64,000 nt of DNA, taken from contig NZ_JAHUWJ010000023.1 in the NCBI RefSeq assembly GCF_019219075.1, positions 1 through 64,000 on the forward strand. The letters are read 5' to 3'. Below are positions 42,599 through 52,000 of this stretch, piece by piece. The first letter of the stretch is position 1. Every line of letters begins with the position of its first letter. Under the pieces are notes generated by a model. The model worked only from the letters and a program-made list of their open reading frames with translations, searched no databases and had not been told where the DNA came from. The DNA is from Chitinophaga sp. sic0106 (GTDB taxonomy: Bacteria > Bacteroidota > Bacteroidia > Chitinophagales > Chitinophagaceae). A program made the position numbers and the translations under genes.

Positions 42599-43729
42599 GT
42601 GAATTTTGAACTGATAACCACAGATAATGGCAGTAAGGCCAGGGCTGGGAAAATTACTACCGCCCACGGAGAAATAGAAACACCGATATTTATGCCGGTT
42701 GGTACGGTAGGCAGCGTGAAAGCGGTGACCCAGGAACAACTGCGCGACGCGGTGCAGGCCCAGATTATCCTGGGTAACACCTATCATCTTTACCTGCGCC
42801 CGGGGCTGGAAGTACTGTCCAAAGCCGGCGGACTCCATAAATTCAACGGCTGGGACCGGCCAATATTAACAGATAGCGGCGGATACCAGGTGTTTTCCCT
42901 GGCTAACAACCGGAAAATCAAGGAAGAAGGGGTGGTGTTCCAGTCCCATATCGACGGATCACGCCACCTGTTTACCCCTGAAAACGTAATGGACATACAG
43001 CGCACCATCGGAGCCGATATTATCATGGCTTTTGATGAATGCCCGCCGTATCCCTCCGAATACAGATATGCCCGTAAATCGATGGACCTGACCCATCGCT
43101 GGCTGGACCGCTGTATCAAGCGCCTCGGTGAAACAATGCCGGCCTACGGCCACGAGCAAACCCTGTTCCCGATCGTGCAGGGCAGCACCTATAAAGACCT
43201 GAGAAAAGCCTCGGCGGAATTTATTGCCAGTCGCGGCGCGGCTGGTAACGCCATCGGTGGCCTCAGCGTAGGAGAGCCTGAAGAAGATATGTACGAAATG
43301 TGCGAACTGGTATGTGATATCCTCCCGGTAGAAAAACCACGCTACCTCATGGGCGTAGGTACCCCCTGGAACATCCTGGAGAATATCTCCCTGGGCGTGG
43401 ATATGTTCGATTGTGTTATGCCAACGCGTAATGGCCGTAACGGGATGCTATTTACCTGGAACGGGGTCATCAACATCAAAAATAAAAAATGGGCGGACGA
43501 CTTCACGCCTATCGATGCCAACAGCGAATGCTTTGCCACCCGTGATTACAGCAAGGCCTATATCCGCCACCTTTTTGCGGCCGGAGAAATTTTAGGCATG
43601 ACGCTTGCCAGTGTTCACAACCTGGCATTTTACCTGGAACTGGTGAAAGAAGCCCGCAAACAGATTCTTGCAGGCACTTTCAGCACCTGGAAGCCGAAAA
43701 TGATTGCGCAGTTGAAAACACGTTTATAA
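42599..43729 (+). CDS. tgt: Queuine/preQ1 tRNA-guanine transglycosylase with degenerate zinc site
   Basis: 376 residues with a GTG start; the nearby ATG at 42588 reads into a stop. It exchanges G34 for preQ1 in tRNAs with GUN anticodons. Catalytic motifs are present: DSGGYQVFSL with the general base Asp, GGLSVGEP for base recognition, and the nucleophile Asp in DMFDCVMPTRNGRNG. The usual zinc ligands C-x-C-x2-C...H are replaced by Ser309-x-Cys311-x2-Thr314...His340, so only Cys311 and His340 remain. Spacing to the His (26) matches the E. coli enzyme, so the alignment is secure. queE in the same window serves the same pathway. Confidence 0.95.
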   Translation: MNFELITTDNGSKARAGKITTAHGEIETPIFMPVGTVGSVKAVTQEQLRDAVQAQIILGNTYHLYLRPGLEVLSKAGGLHKFNGWDRPILTDSGGYQVFSLANNRKIKEEGVVFQSHIDGSRHLFTPENVMDIQRTIGADIIMAFDECPPYPSEYRYARKSMDLTHRWLDRCIKRLGETMPAYGHEQTLFPIVQGSTYKDLRKASAEFIASRGAAGNAIGGLSVGEPEEDMYEMCELVCDILPVEKPRYLMGVGTPWNILENISLGVDMFDCVMPTRNGRNGMLFTWNGVINIKNKKWADDFTPIDANSECFATRDYSKAYIRHLFAAGEILGMTLASVHNLAFYLELVKEARKQILAGTFSTWKPKMIAQLKTRL

Positions 43730-43760
43730 TACCAGTCATTCAAATAATCCAATAAACTAA

Positions 43761-43768
43761 TATCTTTG
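43761..43768 (+). promoter_or_regulatory. Bacteroidota -7 box (TATCTTTG) touching the LptF/LptG start
   Basis: An exact TAnnTTTG match ending 6 bases before the ATG at 43774, so transcription would begin at about the start codon. Confidence 0.55.
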
Positions 43769-43773
43769 GGTTC

Positions 43774-44865
43774 ATGCCGAAATTAATTACGAAAATAGAC
43801 TGGTATATATTACGTAAGCTGATAGGTACCTTTATTTATTCGCTGGCGATCTTTCTCTTGATCTCCGTGGTAATTGACATTACGGAGAAAGTGGACGACT
43901 TTATGAATAATAATCTTTCACTGCGGCAAATCGTGGTGGACTATTATTTCGGCTTTATCCCGCACATTCTGGCGTTACTGTTTCCGCTGTTTATCTTCCT
44001 GTCTGTTATCTTTTTCACTTCTAAAATGGCGTACCGGTCTGAGATCATCGCTATTTTGAGTGCCGGCGTAAGCTTCAGACGTTTCCTGCGCGCCTACTGG
44101 ATGGGAGCCTTCCTGTTTGGAGGTATCCTCTGGCTGGCAAACTTCTGGGTAGTACCCAATGCCAACCGCATTCGTACAACCTTTGAAAATAAATACCTCC
44201 GCAGTCACGATAACCAGAATACACAGTTCGACCGCAGCACCCGCATCGACAGCTTCACCTATGTAACCTTCGGCACCTATGATCCCAACTACGGCAACGG
44301 TTCTTCCTTTGTATTGCAGAAGGTGAAAGGGCAGGAGGTGACTTTCAGGATGCGTGCCGACAGGGCCTCCTGGGATAGTACCGCTAAAAAGTGGCGACTG
44401 GATTATGTCACCATCCGCACCATGGACGGACTGAAGGAAACCTGGCAAAGTAAGCAGGATACCATGCTCAAGATAGCTTTGACTCCCAAGGACCTCGTAG
44501 AGGAAAAGAATATGCAGGAGGCGATGACCACCCCTGAACTTCGCCGCTATATAAAGCGGGAGGCTATCAGAGGGGCAGAAGGCCTCAATACCTATTGGGT
44601 GGAATATTACCGTAGAACCGCAGCTGCCGCGGCAGTGGTGGTGCTCACACTGATTGGTGGCATCATTGCCGCCAAAAAGGTGAGGGGCGGTAGTGGTTTA
44701 CACCTGGCGGTAGGGATTGTGATCAGTGCTACTTATATCATTGCCCTACAGTTTGCGACGGTATTTTCCGTGAAGGCGGACCTGAATCCCCTGCTGGCAG
44801 TGTGGATACCGAATTTCATCTTCGGGGGGCTCGCGATTTATTTATACAGGAAAGCACCTAAGTGA
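43774..44865 (+). CDS. LptF/LptG-family (YjgP/YjgQ) permease
   Basis: 363 residues. Three N-terminal helices (about residues 15-115; YILRKLIGTFIYSLAIFLL) and three C-terminal helices (about 285-360) flank a periplasmic beta-jellyroll region, the LptF/LptG plan. These permeases, with LptB2, extract lipopolysaccharide from the inner membrane and pass it to LptC. Which of LptF or LptG this is cannot be decided. It stands alone; a partner is not in the window. Confidence 0.9.
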   Translation: MPKLITKIDWYILRKLIGTFIYSLAIFLLISVVIDITEKVDDFMNNNLSLRQIVVDYYFGFIPHILALLFPLFIFLSVIFFTSKMAYRSEIIAILSAGVSFRRFLRAYWMGAFLFGGILWLANFWVVPNANRIRTTFENKYLRSHDNQNTQFDRSTRIDSFTYVTFGTYDPNYGNGSSFVLQKVKGQEVTFRMRADRASWDSTAKKWRLDYVTIRTMDGLKETWQSKQDTMLKIALTPKDLVEEKNMQEAMTTPELRRYIKREAIRGAEGLNTYWVEYYRRTAAAAAVVVLTLIGGIIAAKKVRGGSGLHLAVGIVISATYIIALQFATVFSVKADLNPLLAVWIPNFIFGGLAIYLYRKAPK

Positions 44866-44888
44866 TGCTATCAGGATAAATTTATTTG

Positions 44889-44916
44889 AAACGGCCCGCG
44901 GTTGCGGGCCGTTTTT
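44889..44916 (+). terminator. Terminator after the LptF/LptG gene
   Basis: A perfect 11-bp GC-rich stem (44889-44899 / 44904-44914) with a T-run, 23 bases after the stop. Confidence 0.9.
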
Positions 44917-44919
44917 GTT

Positions 44920-45070
44920 ACCCAGGCTTTCATCTCAGCCTTCGGCAGAGATGAAAGCCTGGGTAGTGGTAGGGCTATCGGCCCTACCACTACCCAAACA
45001 TGGAGAAGAATTTAAGGGCTGGCAGGCCGGCCCCGGCCTCCGGTGCAATTTCTGCTACAGAAATTGCACC
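44920..45070. repeat. Array of hairpins, two with overlapping arms
   Basis: Hairpin A: 44920-44936 / 44948-44964, 17 perfect pairs, loop region GCCTTCGGC. Hairpin B: 44961-44975 / 44981-44995, 15 perfect pairs, loop TATCG; it shares GGGT (44961-44964) with A. A GC-rich 7-bp stem lies at 45024-45039. Hairpin C: 45042-45054 / 45058-45070, 13 perfect pairs, loop CTA. No ORF is supported. Confidence 0.85.
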
Positions 45071-45312
45071 ACCAACAATGCAGAATCATCAAAAAATCCT
45101 ATCCCTATTTTCAATATTTTCAATTCATTCTGAAAAAATTTACAATTTCTTTATCTATTATAAGTATTTTATTTTTTATACTTGTAAGATGTTGATTTCA
45201 AGTAAGTAAAAATGATATTCCTGCACCTGAAATGTGACCGGAATGCACATGATTTTGTTGTTAATTTGCCATTAAAAATCGCTGAAGGGTGGTAACTTCG
45301 TTAACAAATCAT
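45071..45312. other. AT-rich upstream region of citrate synthase
   Basis: About 240 AT-rich bases between the hairpin array and the gltA promoter box. No gene or recognisable regulator site is seen. Confidence 0.4.
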
Positions 45313-45320
45313 TACTTTTG
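45313..45320 (+). promoter_or_regulatory. Bacteroidota -7 box (TACTTTTG) for gltA
   Basis: An exact TAnnTTTG match, 45 bases before the ATG at 45366; this is one of the longer leaders among the promoters listed here. Confidence 0.5.
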
Positions 45321-45365
45321 ACAATTGATCGATTTTGTTTTCATTATATAAACAATAGCAGTAAA

Positions 45366-46691
45366 ATGGGGTACATAAAAGAAAAATTCAAGGCTAAGGC
45401 GGATGAACTGAACGCTGAAGTAAAAGACCTGTTGAAGAACCACGGCACCACCAAAATTGAGGATGTCACACTTGCACAGGTATACCAGGGTATGCGCGGT
45501 ATTACCGGACTGGTTACTGAAACTTCCTTGCTGGACGCTAATGAGGGTATTCGTTTCCGCGGATATTCCATTCCCGAACTGAGAGAGGCATTACCAAAAG
45601 CACCGGGTGGCGCGGAGCCGCTGCCGGAAGGTTTATTTTACCTGATGCTGATCGGTGAACTGCCAGGTGAAGCAGATGTACAATATATATCCAGCTTGCT
45701 GGGTCGCCGCTCACACGTGCCTAACCACGTATTTGACGCGATCGAAGCTTTGCCTATTTCTACACACCCCATGACCATGTTTACCGTAGGTATCATGGCA
45801 CTGCAAACCGAATCTGTTTTCGCTAAAGCTTACGCAGAAGGTACCAACAAAAAAGATTACTGGAGCTACGTGTATGAGGATACCTTAAACCTCATTGCAC
45901 GCCTGCCTCGCATTGCTGCATATATCTACCGTCGTAAATATAAAAATGGTGACCACATTCAGCCAAACGGTATGCTGGACTGGGCGGGTAACTTCGCACA
46001 CATGCTGGGTTATTCCGACGAAGGCTTCCGTGAACTGATGCGCCTGTACATGGTGATTCACGCGGATCACGAAGGTGGTAACGTGAGCGCACACACGACC
46101 CACCTCGTAGGTTCTGCCCTGAGTGATCCATACCTGGCTTTCGCTGCCGGTATGAACGGTCTGGCCGGCCCGCTGCACGGTCTTGCCAACCAGGAAGTGA
46201 TCAAATGGATTCTCCAGATGCGTGAAGAACTGGGTGGTGGTATGCCAACCAAAGATGAAATTGCTGCTTACGTACGTAAAACGCTCTCCGACGGTAAAGT
46301 AGTGCCAGGTTACGGTCATGCCGTACTGCGCAAAACCGATCCACGCTTCACCGCGCAGATGGAGTTTGCAAAATCTCACCTGCCAAATGATGAACTGGTA
46401 AGAATCGTATGGATGGTGTATGAAACCGTTCCGCCAATCCTGCAGGAACTGGGTAAGGTGAAAAATCCTTGGCCTAACGTAGATGCACACTCCGGCGCTT
46501 TACTCGTACACTACGGCATGGTAGAATATGAATTCTACACTGTACTGTTCGGTGTTTCCCGCGCCCTCGGCGTACTGGCTTCCCTCTGCTGGGACCGCGC
46601 CCTCGGCCTGTCACTGGAAAGACCTAAGTCTGTGACTACCGAATGGATGAAGCTCTTCGTAAACGGTAAAGTAGAAGCTTCTGCCGAATAA
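45366..46691 (+). CDS. gltA: Citrate synthase, eukaryotic/mitochondrial type
   Basis: 441 residues from the ATG at 45366; a TTG 16 codons upstream adds residues with no family character. It condenses oxaloacetate and acetyl-CoA at the TCA-cycle entry. The catalytic triad is His271 (GPLHGLANQE), His318 (GYGHAVLRKTDPR) and Asp373 (NVDAHSG), offset by two or three from pig heart His274/His320/Asp375. From memory, segments such as HADHEGGNVSAHTTHLVGSA and YYTVLFGVSRALGVLA-type are far closer to mitochondrial synthases than to the E. coli hexameric form. It is monocistronic with promoter and terminator. Confidence 0.95.
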   Translation: MGYIKEKFKAKADELNAEVKDLLKNHGTTKIEDVTLAQVYQGMRGITGLVTETSLLDANEGIRFRGYSIPELREALPKAPGGAEPLPEGLFYLMLIGELPGEADVQYISSLLGRRSHVPNHVFDAIEALPISTHPMTMFTVGIMALQTESVFAKAYAEGTNKKDYWSYVYEDTLNLIARLPRIAAYIYRRKYKNGDHIQPNGMLDWAGNFAHMLGYSDEGFRELMRLYMVIHADHEGGNVSAHTTHLVGSALSDPYLAFAAGMNGLAGPLHGLANQEVIKWILQMREELGGGMPTKDEIAAYVRKTLSDGKVVPGYGHAVLRKTDPRFTAQMEFAKSHLPNDELVRIVWMVYETVPPILQELGKVKNPWPNVDAHSGALLVHYGMVEYEFYTVLFGVSRALGVLASLCWDRALGLSLERPKSVTTEWMKLFVNGKVEASAE

Positions 46692-46717
46692 CTAAGTGTT
46701 ATAATTGTTTTTTATAG

Positions 46718-46756
46718 AAAAAGGCAGGTGGTGAATTTTTACCACTTGCCTTTTTT
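46718..46756 (+). terminator. Terminator after gltA
   Basis: A 10-bp stem (46723-46732 / 46741-46750, one G-U) flanked by A and T runs, 27 bases after the stop. Its T-run abuts the recG promoter box. Confidence 0.85.
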
Positions 46757-46763
46757 ATTTTTG
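46756..46763 (+). promoter_or_regulatory. Bacteroidota -7 box (TATTTTTG) for recG
   Basis: An exact TAnnTTTG match, overlapping the last T of the gltA terminator. It lies 24 bases before the proposed ATT start at 46787 but 162 bases before the GTG at 46925. Confidence 0.5.
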
Positions 46764-46786
46764 TAGCCTGAACAAATTTGTAACCT

Positions 46787-48898
46787 ATTTCCACATTCAC
46801 CGCCATATTATCCAATCCGATCGAATACCTGAAAGGAGTAGGCCCGCAACGGGGGGAACTGCTGCGTAAGGAACTTAGTATCCATACGTTTGGAGACCTG
46901 CTGCAATACTTTCCTTTCCGGTATGTGGACAAAACGAAGTTCGATATGATCCGCGATGTCAGCGGATATGATGATTACGTGCAGCTACGCGGCCGCATTG
47001 TGCATATGGAAGTAATAGGGGAAAATCGTGGGAAGAGATTAGTGGCCACCCTGAAAGATGAAACCGGAACAATAGATCTCGTGTGGTTCCAGGGCTGGCA
47101 ATGGATGCAGAAATCCGTACAGCTCAACTCCGGCTATGTGGTATACGGAAAAGTTTCCACCTTCAACGGCGCTATACAAATCGCCCACCCTGAAATGGAC
47201 CCTCTCGCCGAAGTTTCCGCTACCGGCAAACAGTTTCTGGAACCGGTATACTACACCACCGAAAAACTGAAAGCACGGGGACTAACGGCAAAGGCTATAG
47301 GAAAACTTACCAAAAACCTGCTGGAGCAATTATCGCCACAGGAAATCAGGGAAAATATTCCGGCGGATATAGTCCAGCAATACCGGCTGATGCCCCGCTC
47401 CCTGGCGCATTACAAAATCCACTGGCCACTCAGTGAAGAGGAGTCCCATCAGGCCCAACGCCGACTGAAATTTGAAGAACTGTTCATCGCTCAGATACGC
47501 ATCTGCCGACTCAAAATCCGCCGGCAGAAGCTCTCACATGGCTATATATTTGGTGCAGTAGGGGAACATTTCAATGACTTTTACAATAACCATCTCCCCT
47601 TTGACCTCACAGGTGCCCAAAAACGTGTACTGAAAGAAATCAGGCAGGACACCATGCATGGCCGCCAGATGAACCGCCTCCTGCAAGGCGACGTAGGCAG
47701 CGGCAAAACCATGGTGGCACTGCTCACCGCGCTGCTCGCCATCGACAATGGTTTCCAGGCCTGCCTCATGGCACCCACTGAAATTCTTTCCCAGCAACAT
47801 TTTAAAGGTATTTCCGAACTGCTGGCACCCATGCCGCTCAACGTAGCATTGCTCACCGGCAGCGTAAAAGGCAAAGCACGGAAGCAGGTGCTGCAAGGTG
47901 CAAAAGAAGGTTCCATACAATTGCTGGTAGGTACGCATGCCCTGCTGGAAAAAGAAGTGGAATTCCAAAACCTCGGTATGGCTATCATCGATGAGCAACA
48001 CCGCTTCGGGGTAGCACAACGGGCACGCCTGTGGGAAAAAAATAACATCCCTCCACATGTGCTCGTTATGACGGCAACGCCTATCCCACGCACGCTGGCC
48101 ATGACCGTTTACGGCGACCTCGACGTATCCGTGATAGATGAAATGCCGCCAGGCCGCAAGCCCATTACCACCGTACACCGTACCGAATTCCAACGGCCAC
48201 AGGTAATGGACTTCATCAAAGAAGAAGTGAAAAAAGGCCGGCAGGCCTATATCGTATACCCGCTTATCGAAGACTCAGAAAAGCTGGACTACGAAAACCT
48301 GATGAAAGGATATGAAGAAGTAAAAGCCTTCTTCCCTGAGCCTCAATATTATATCAGCATGGTGCATGGCCGCCAGCCGGCGGACCAGCGCGAAACCAAT
48401 ATGCAACGCTTCGTTTCCGGCGACACGAACATCATGGTGGCCACCACCGTGATCGAAGTAGGCGTAAACGTACCCAACGCCTCCGTAATGGTGATCGAAA
48501 GCACCGAGCGCTTCGGCCTTTCCCAGCTACACCAGCTGCGAGGCCGCGTAGGACGCGGTGCAGAGCAATCCTTTTGTGTACTCATGACCGGTAATAAAGT
48601 GAGCAAAGACTCCAAAGAACGTATTAACGTAATGGTACAAACGAACAACGGTTTTATCATTTCGGAAAAAGATATGGAACTCCGTGGCCCGGGAGATATC
48701 GAAGGTACCCGCCAAAGCGGGGTGCTCGACTTCAAACTGGCCGACATCCTGGCCGATAAACCCATCCTGGATGCCGCCCGCAACAGCGCCGAAAAACTGC
48801 TGCAGCACGACGTAGACCTCGTATTGCCTGAAAATCAGGGACTCCGGGATTTTCTGGCCGCACAACGAAGTAAAACAGTCTGGAGCAAAATTTCCTGA
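46787..48898 (+). CDS. recG: ATP-dependent DNA helicase RecG, apparent non-AUG (ATT) start
   Basis: 703 residues when read from ATT at 46787; the first conventional start, GTG at 46925, gives only 657. The 46 codons between carry unmistakable RecG N-terminal sequence (NPIEYLKGVGPQRGELL, then SIHTFGDLLQYFPFRYVDKT), in frame, after a stop at 46781. RecG remodels stalled forks and branched DNA. Further motifs are the wedge/OB domain (about 70-150), Walker A LLQGDVGSGKTMVAL, DEQHRFGVAQR, TATPIPRTLA, and the C-terminal SQLHQLRGRVGRG. Either ATT is used as start or an ATG was altered. Confidence 0.9.
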   Translation: MSTFTAILSNPIEYLKGVGPQRGELLRKELSIHTFGDLLQYFPFRYVDKTKFDMIRDVSGYDDYVQLRGRIVHMEVIGENRGKRLVATLKDETGTIDLVWFQGWQWMQKSVQLNSGYVVYGKVSTFNGAIQIAHPEMDPLAEVSATGKQFLEPVYYTTEKLKARGLTAKAIGKLTKNLLEQLSPQEIRENIPADIVQQYRLMPRSLAHYKIHWPLSEEESHQAQRRLKFEELFIAQIRICRLKIRRQKLSHGYIFGAVGEHFNDFYNNHLPFDLTGAQKRVLKEIRQDTMHGRQMNRLLQGDVGSGKTMVALLTALLAIDNGFQACLMAPTEILSQQHFKGISELLAPMPLNVALLTGSVKGKARKQVLQGAKEGSIQLLVGTHALLEKEVEFQNLGMAIIDEQHRFGVAQRARLWEKNNIPPHVLVMTATPIPRTLAMTVYGDLDVSVIDEMPPGRKPITTVHRTEFQRPQVMDFIKEEVKKGRQAYIVYPLIEDSEKLDYENLMKGYEEVKAFFPEPQYYISMVHGRQPADQRETNMQRFVSGDTNIMVATTVIEVGVNVPNASVMVIESTERFGLSQLHQLRGRVGRGAEQSFCVLMTGNKVSKDSKERINVMVQTNNGFIISEKDMELRGPGDIEGTRQSGVLDFKLADILADKPILDAARNSAEKLLQHDVDLVLPENQGLRDFLAAQRSKTVWSKIS

Positions 48899-49066
48899 CC
48901 GCTTTTAACGTTTATTAACTATTACCGTCTAACATTTACGTATATATTTTACGGCAAAACCCTTATGAGTGCGTAAGTTATTGTGTATGATGCCGTAACA
49001 ATTGGACTGGCTTGTGCGTTTATAGTAGTATATTAGTTTTTTCAGATAATTAAAAATCTTATCCCG

Positions 49067-52000
49067 TTGAAATTTACCCTCCCGATCGGATTTGTTGGAA
49101 CGATTATCCTCTTTTTGCTGTCTACCTCCACCAGAGCGCAGCAAACAGCTAATCTAACTAATTATTCCCCGCTTAATTTCGCGGAGAATAAAGGACAATG
49201 GGATGCCCAGGTACGCTACAAATCCGACCTGGACGCAGCAGCGGTATTCCTGCTCAAAGACGGCTTCCGGTTTGTACTCCAGCATCCGGACGACCTGGAT
49301 AAAGTAGAAGAGTTTGTACACGGACATGTGCATAAATCTGATACACTTTATGTAAACGATCGTAAATATGTAGGCGACAAAGTAGTAGGCACCATCGACA
49401 GAAAAGAACCGTTTCCAACGGCCATGCCTACCGTCAGAAACCACGCCTATACCGTTTCTTTCGTGAACGCTAACCCCAATGTTGTACTGGAACCAGAAAA
49501 AAAACAGGAGTTCTATAACAACTACTTCATTGGCGATGACCGCTCCAAATGGGCCTCCCACGTGTCATCCTACCAGGGCGTGAATTACATCTCCCTATAT
49601 AAAAATATTGACGCACATGTGTACTCCGAAGCCTCCAAACTCAAGTACGACATGATTGTGCACCCCGGCGGTAATCCGGATGAAATCCTCCTCAATTACG
49701 AGGGTGCCACCGGCATGGAAATCAAAAAAGGTCAACTGATTATCCACACCAGCGTTGGCGATGTTACGGAACAATTGCCCTATGCTTACCAATACGTAAA
49801 TGGTGAGCGTGTATCCGTAAAGGTTAGTTATAAACTTAGTGGTAATAAAGTCGGTTTTAAAATCAATAGTTCCTATAATAAGGATTACGACCTTATCATC
49901 GATCCGGTGTATGTGTTTTCCACTGTTTCCGGCTCCCGCTCTGATAACTGGGGCTTTACCGCTACCTACGACGATGATGGTTTCTTCTACGGCGGTGGTA
50001 TCGTGTTTGGCCGCGATTTCCCGGTTACCAATGGTGCCTACCAAACTTCTTATGGCGGTGGTGAAATAGACATAGGCATTCAGAAGTTTACCCCCAATGG
50101 TACCGGCCTCGTGTACTGTACTTTCATTGGTGGCAGTGGTGCGGAACAACCACATTCGCTCTTTGTAAACAGAAATAAGCAACTGGTAATTTCGGGGAGA
50201 ACAAAATCCGGCAATTACCCCATGGATAAGTTAATTGGTAAACGCGGCGGTTGGGATATTGCCGTTTCCATGCTCTCCGCCGATGGCGGTAGTATGGTGG
50301 GGTCACTGGTGATCGGTGGTTCTGCCGATGATGGCGTGAACATGAGAGATCAGCGTGCCGGCGGCGCCACTGGCCTGCTGCGCAACTATGGCGACGATGC
50401 CCGCAGCGAAGTAGTGGTAGACGGTGCCGGCTATATTTATGTGGCCTCCTGTACCCGCTCCAGCGATTTTCCTGCCACCGGCGGCGCCTTCCAAACTACC
50501 CATGGTGGTAACCAGGATGGGGTGGTACTCAAATTAAACCCCATGTGCCAGGATGTGGTTTGGGCCTCCTACCTGGGTGGCAAAGGCGATGACGCCGCAT
50601 TTGTGATTGCATTAAACGATCTGCAATCGCTCTACGTGGCAGGTGGTACCAATAGCGACGACTTTAAAGTAACCGCCTCCGTGGCCGGCCCCACTTTTAC
50701 CGGTGGCGCCTGCGATGGTTTTATTGCACATATTTCCAGTGATGGTTCCGCCATTCAGCAGGCCACCTATGTAGGCTCTACAGACGGTATGGCCGATCAG
50801 ATCTATGGTATCCAGCTGGATAATAACGGTTACGTATATGTGACAGGAACTACCGAGGGAGTATGGCCAATCAAACAACCAGCCGGCACTGCCACGTTCT
50901 TTAACCAGAACTCTGCGCAGTTCATTATGAAGTTCCAGCCCAACCTCTCGGACGTCGTGTATTCGACCACGTTTGGTAAAGCAAGAACCTCTTCGCGACT
51001 GCCTTCCATCAGTCCTACCGCTTTCCTGGTGGACCGCTGCGAAAATGTCTACGTTTCCGGATGGGGTGGCGGTATCAACCCGGCAGAAGGTTACCCCAAC
51101 TCCGGTGTGGGCGGATTGCCCCTGAAAAATCCATTACAGAACCTGACAGACGGTATGGATTTTTATTTTATTGTGTTACAGAAAGATGTGACCGACATCC
51201 TGTTTGGTAGCTACTTTGGTGGCTCAGGGTTGTTTGAACACGTGGATGGCGGTACCAGCCGGTTCGACAGAAATGGGATTATCTACCAGGGCATCTGTGC
51301 CTGGTGCCAGACCGGTAGCGACTCCCGCCCACGCTATCCTACCACCCCTGGCGCCTACAGCAGCACGCCTCCGCGCTCCTGCAACTATGGTGCACTCAAA
51401 ATCGCTTTCAACCTCGACGGGGTGAAAGCAGGGATCAAGACGCTGGAAAGAAAAAATAATTATTGCATACCCGAAACCATTACTTTCATTGATACCACAC
51501 AGGTGTATGTGAATACATCCTTCTACCGCTGGGACTTTGGTGATGGTAGTCCGGAAGTTACCGGCAATGCGCTGGATACGGTTACGCACCCTTATCCGAA
51601 CGTGGGCACTTATACAGTCCGACTCATCAAATCCGATGCAAGCACCTGTAACGGGGCAGATACTGCATACATACAGGTTAAACTGGGAACCAACCGCGCT
51701 ACGCTGGACCTGGTAGCTAATCGCCTCCCGCCGTGTGAGTCGCTGGAATACGAGTTCCTGAACAACTCCAACCCGGGTTCCGGTGCCTTCAGGGACAGTT
51801 CGTTTATTTTCAATTATGGGGATGGGCCTGCGGTGTATGTGCTCCAGAATCCGCCTACCTTCCCATTCAAACATACTTATCCCGGACCAGGATTGTATAA
51901 CGTGTCGCTGATGCTGCGGGATACTAATTTCTGTAATGCGCCGGAAGTACTGAATCTTCCATTGCGTGTAGCCGTAAACGTTACAGCACAGTTTGAAATG

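Noticed and set aside
46925..46927. GTG at 46925 as the recG start
   Set aside because: It would remove 46 residues with clear RecG sequence; the promoter box is also too far upstream.
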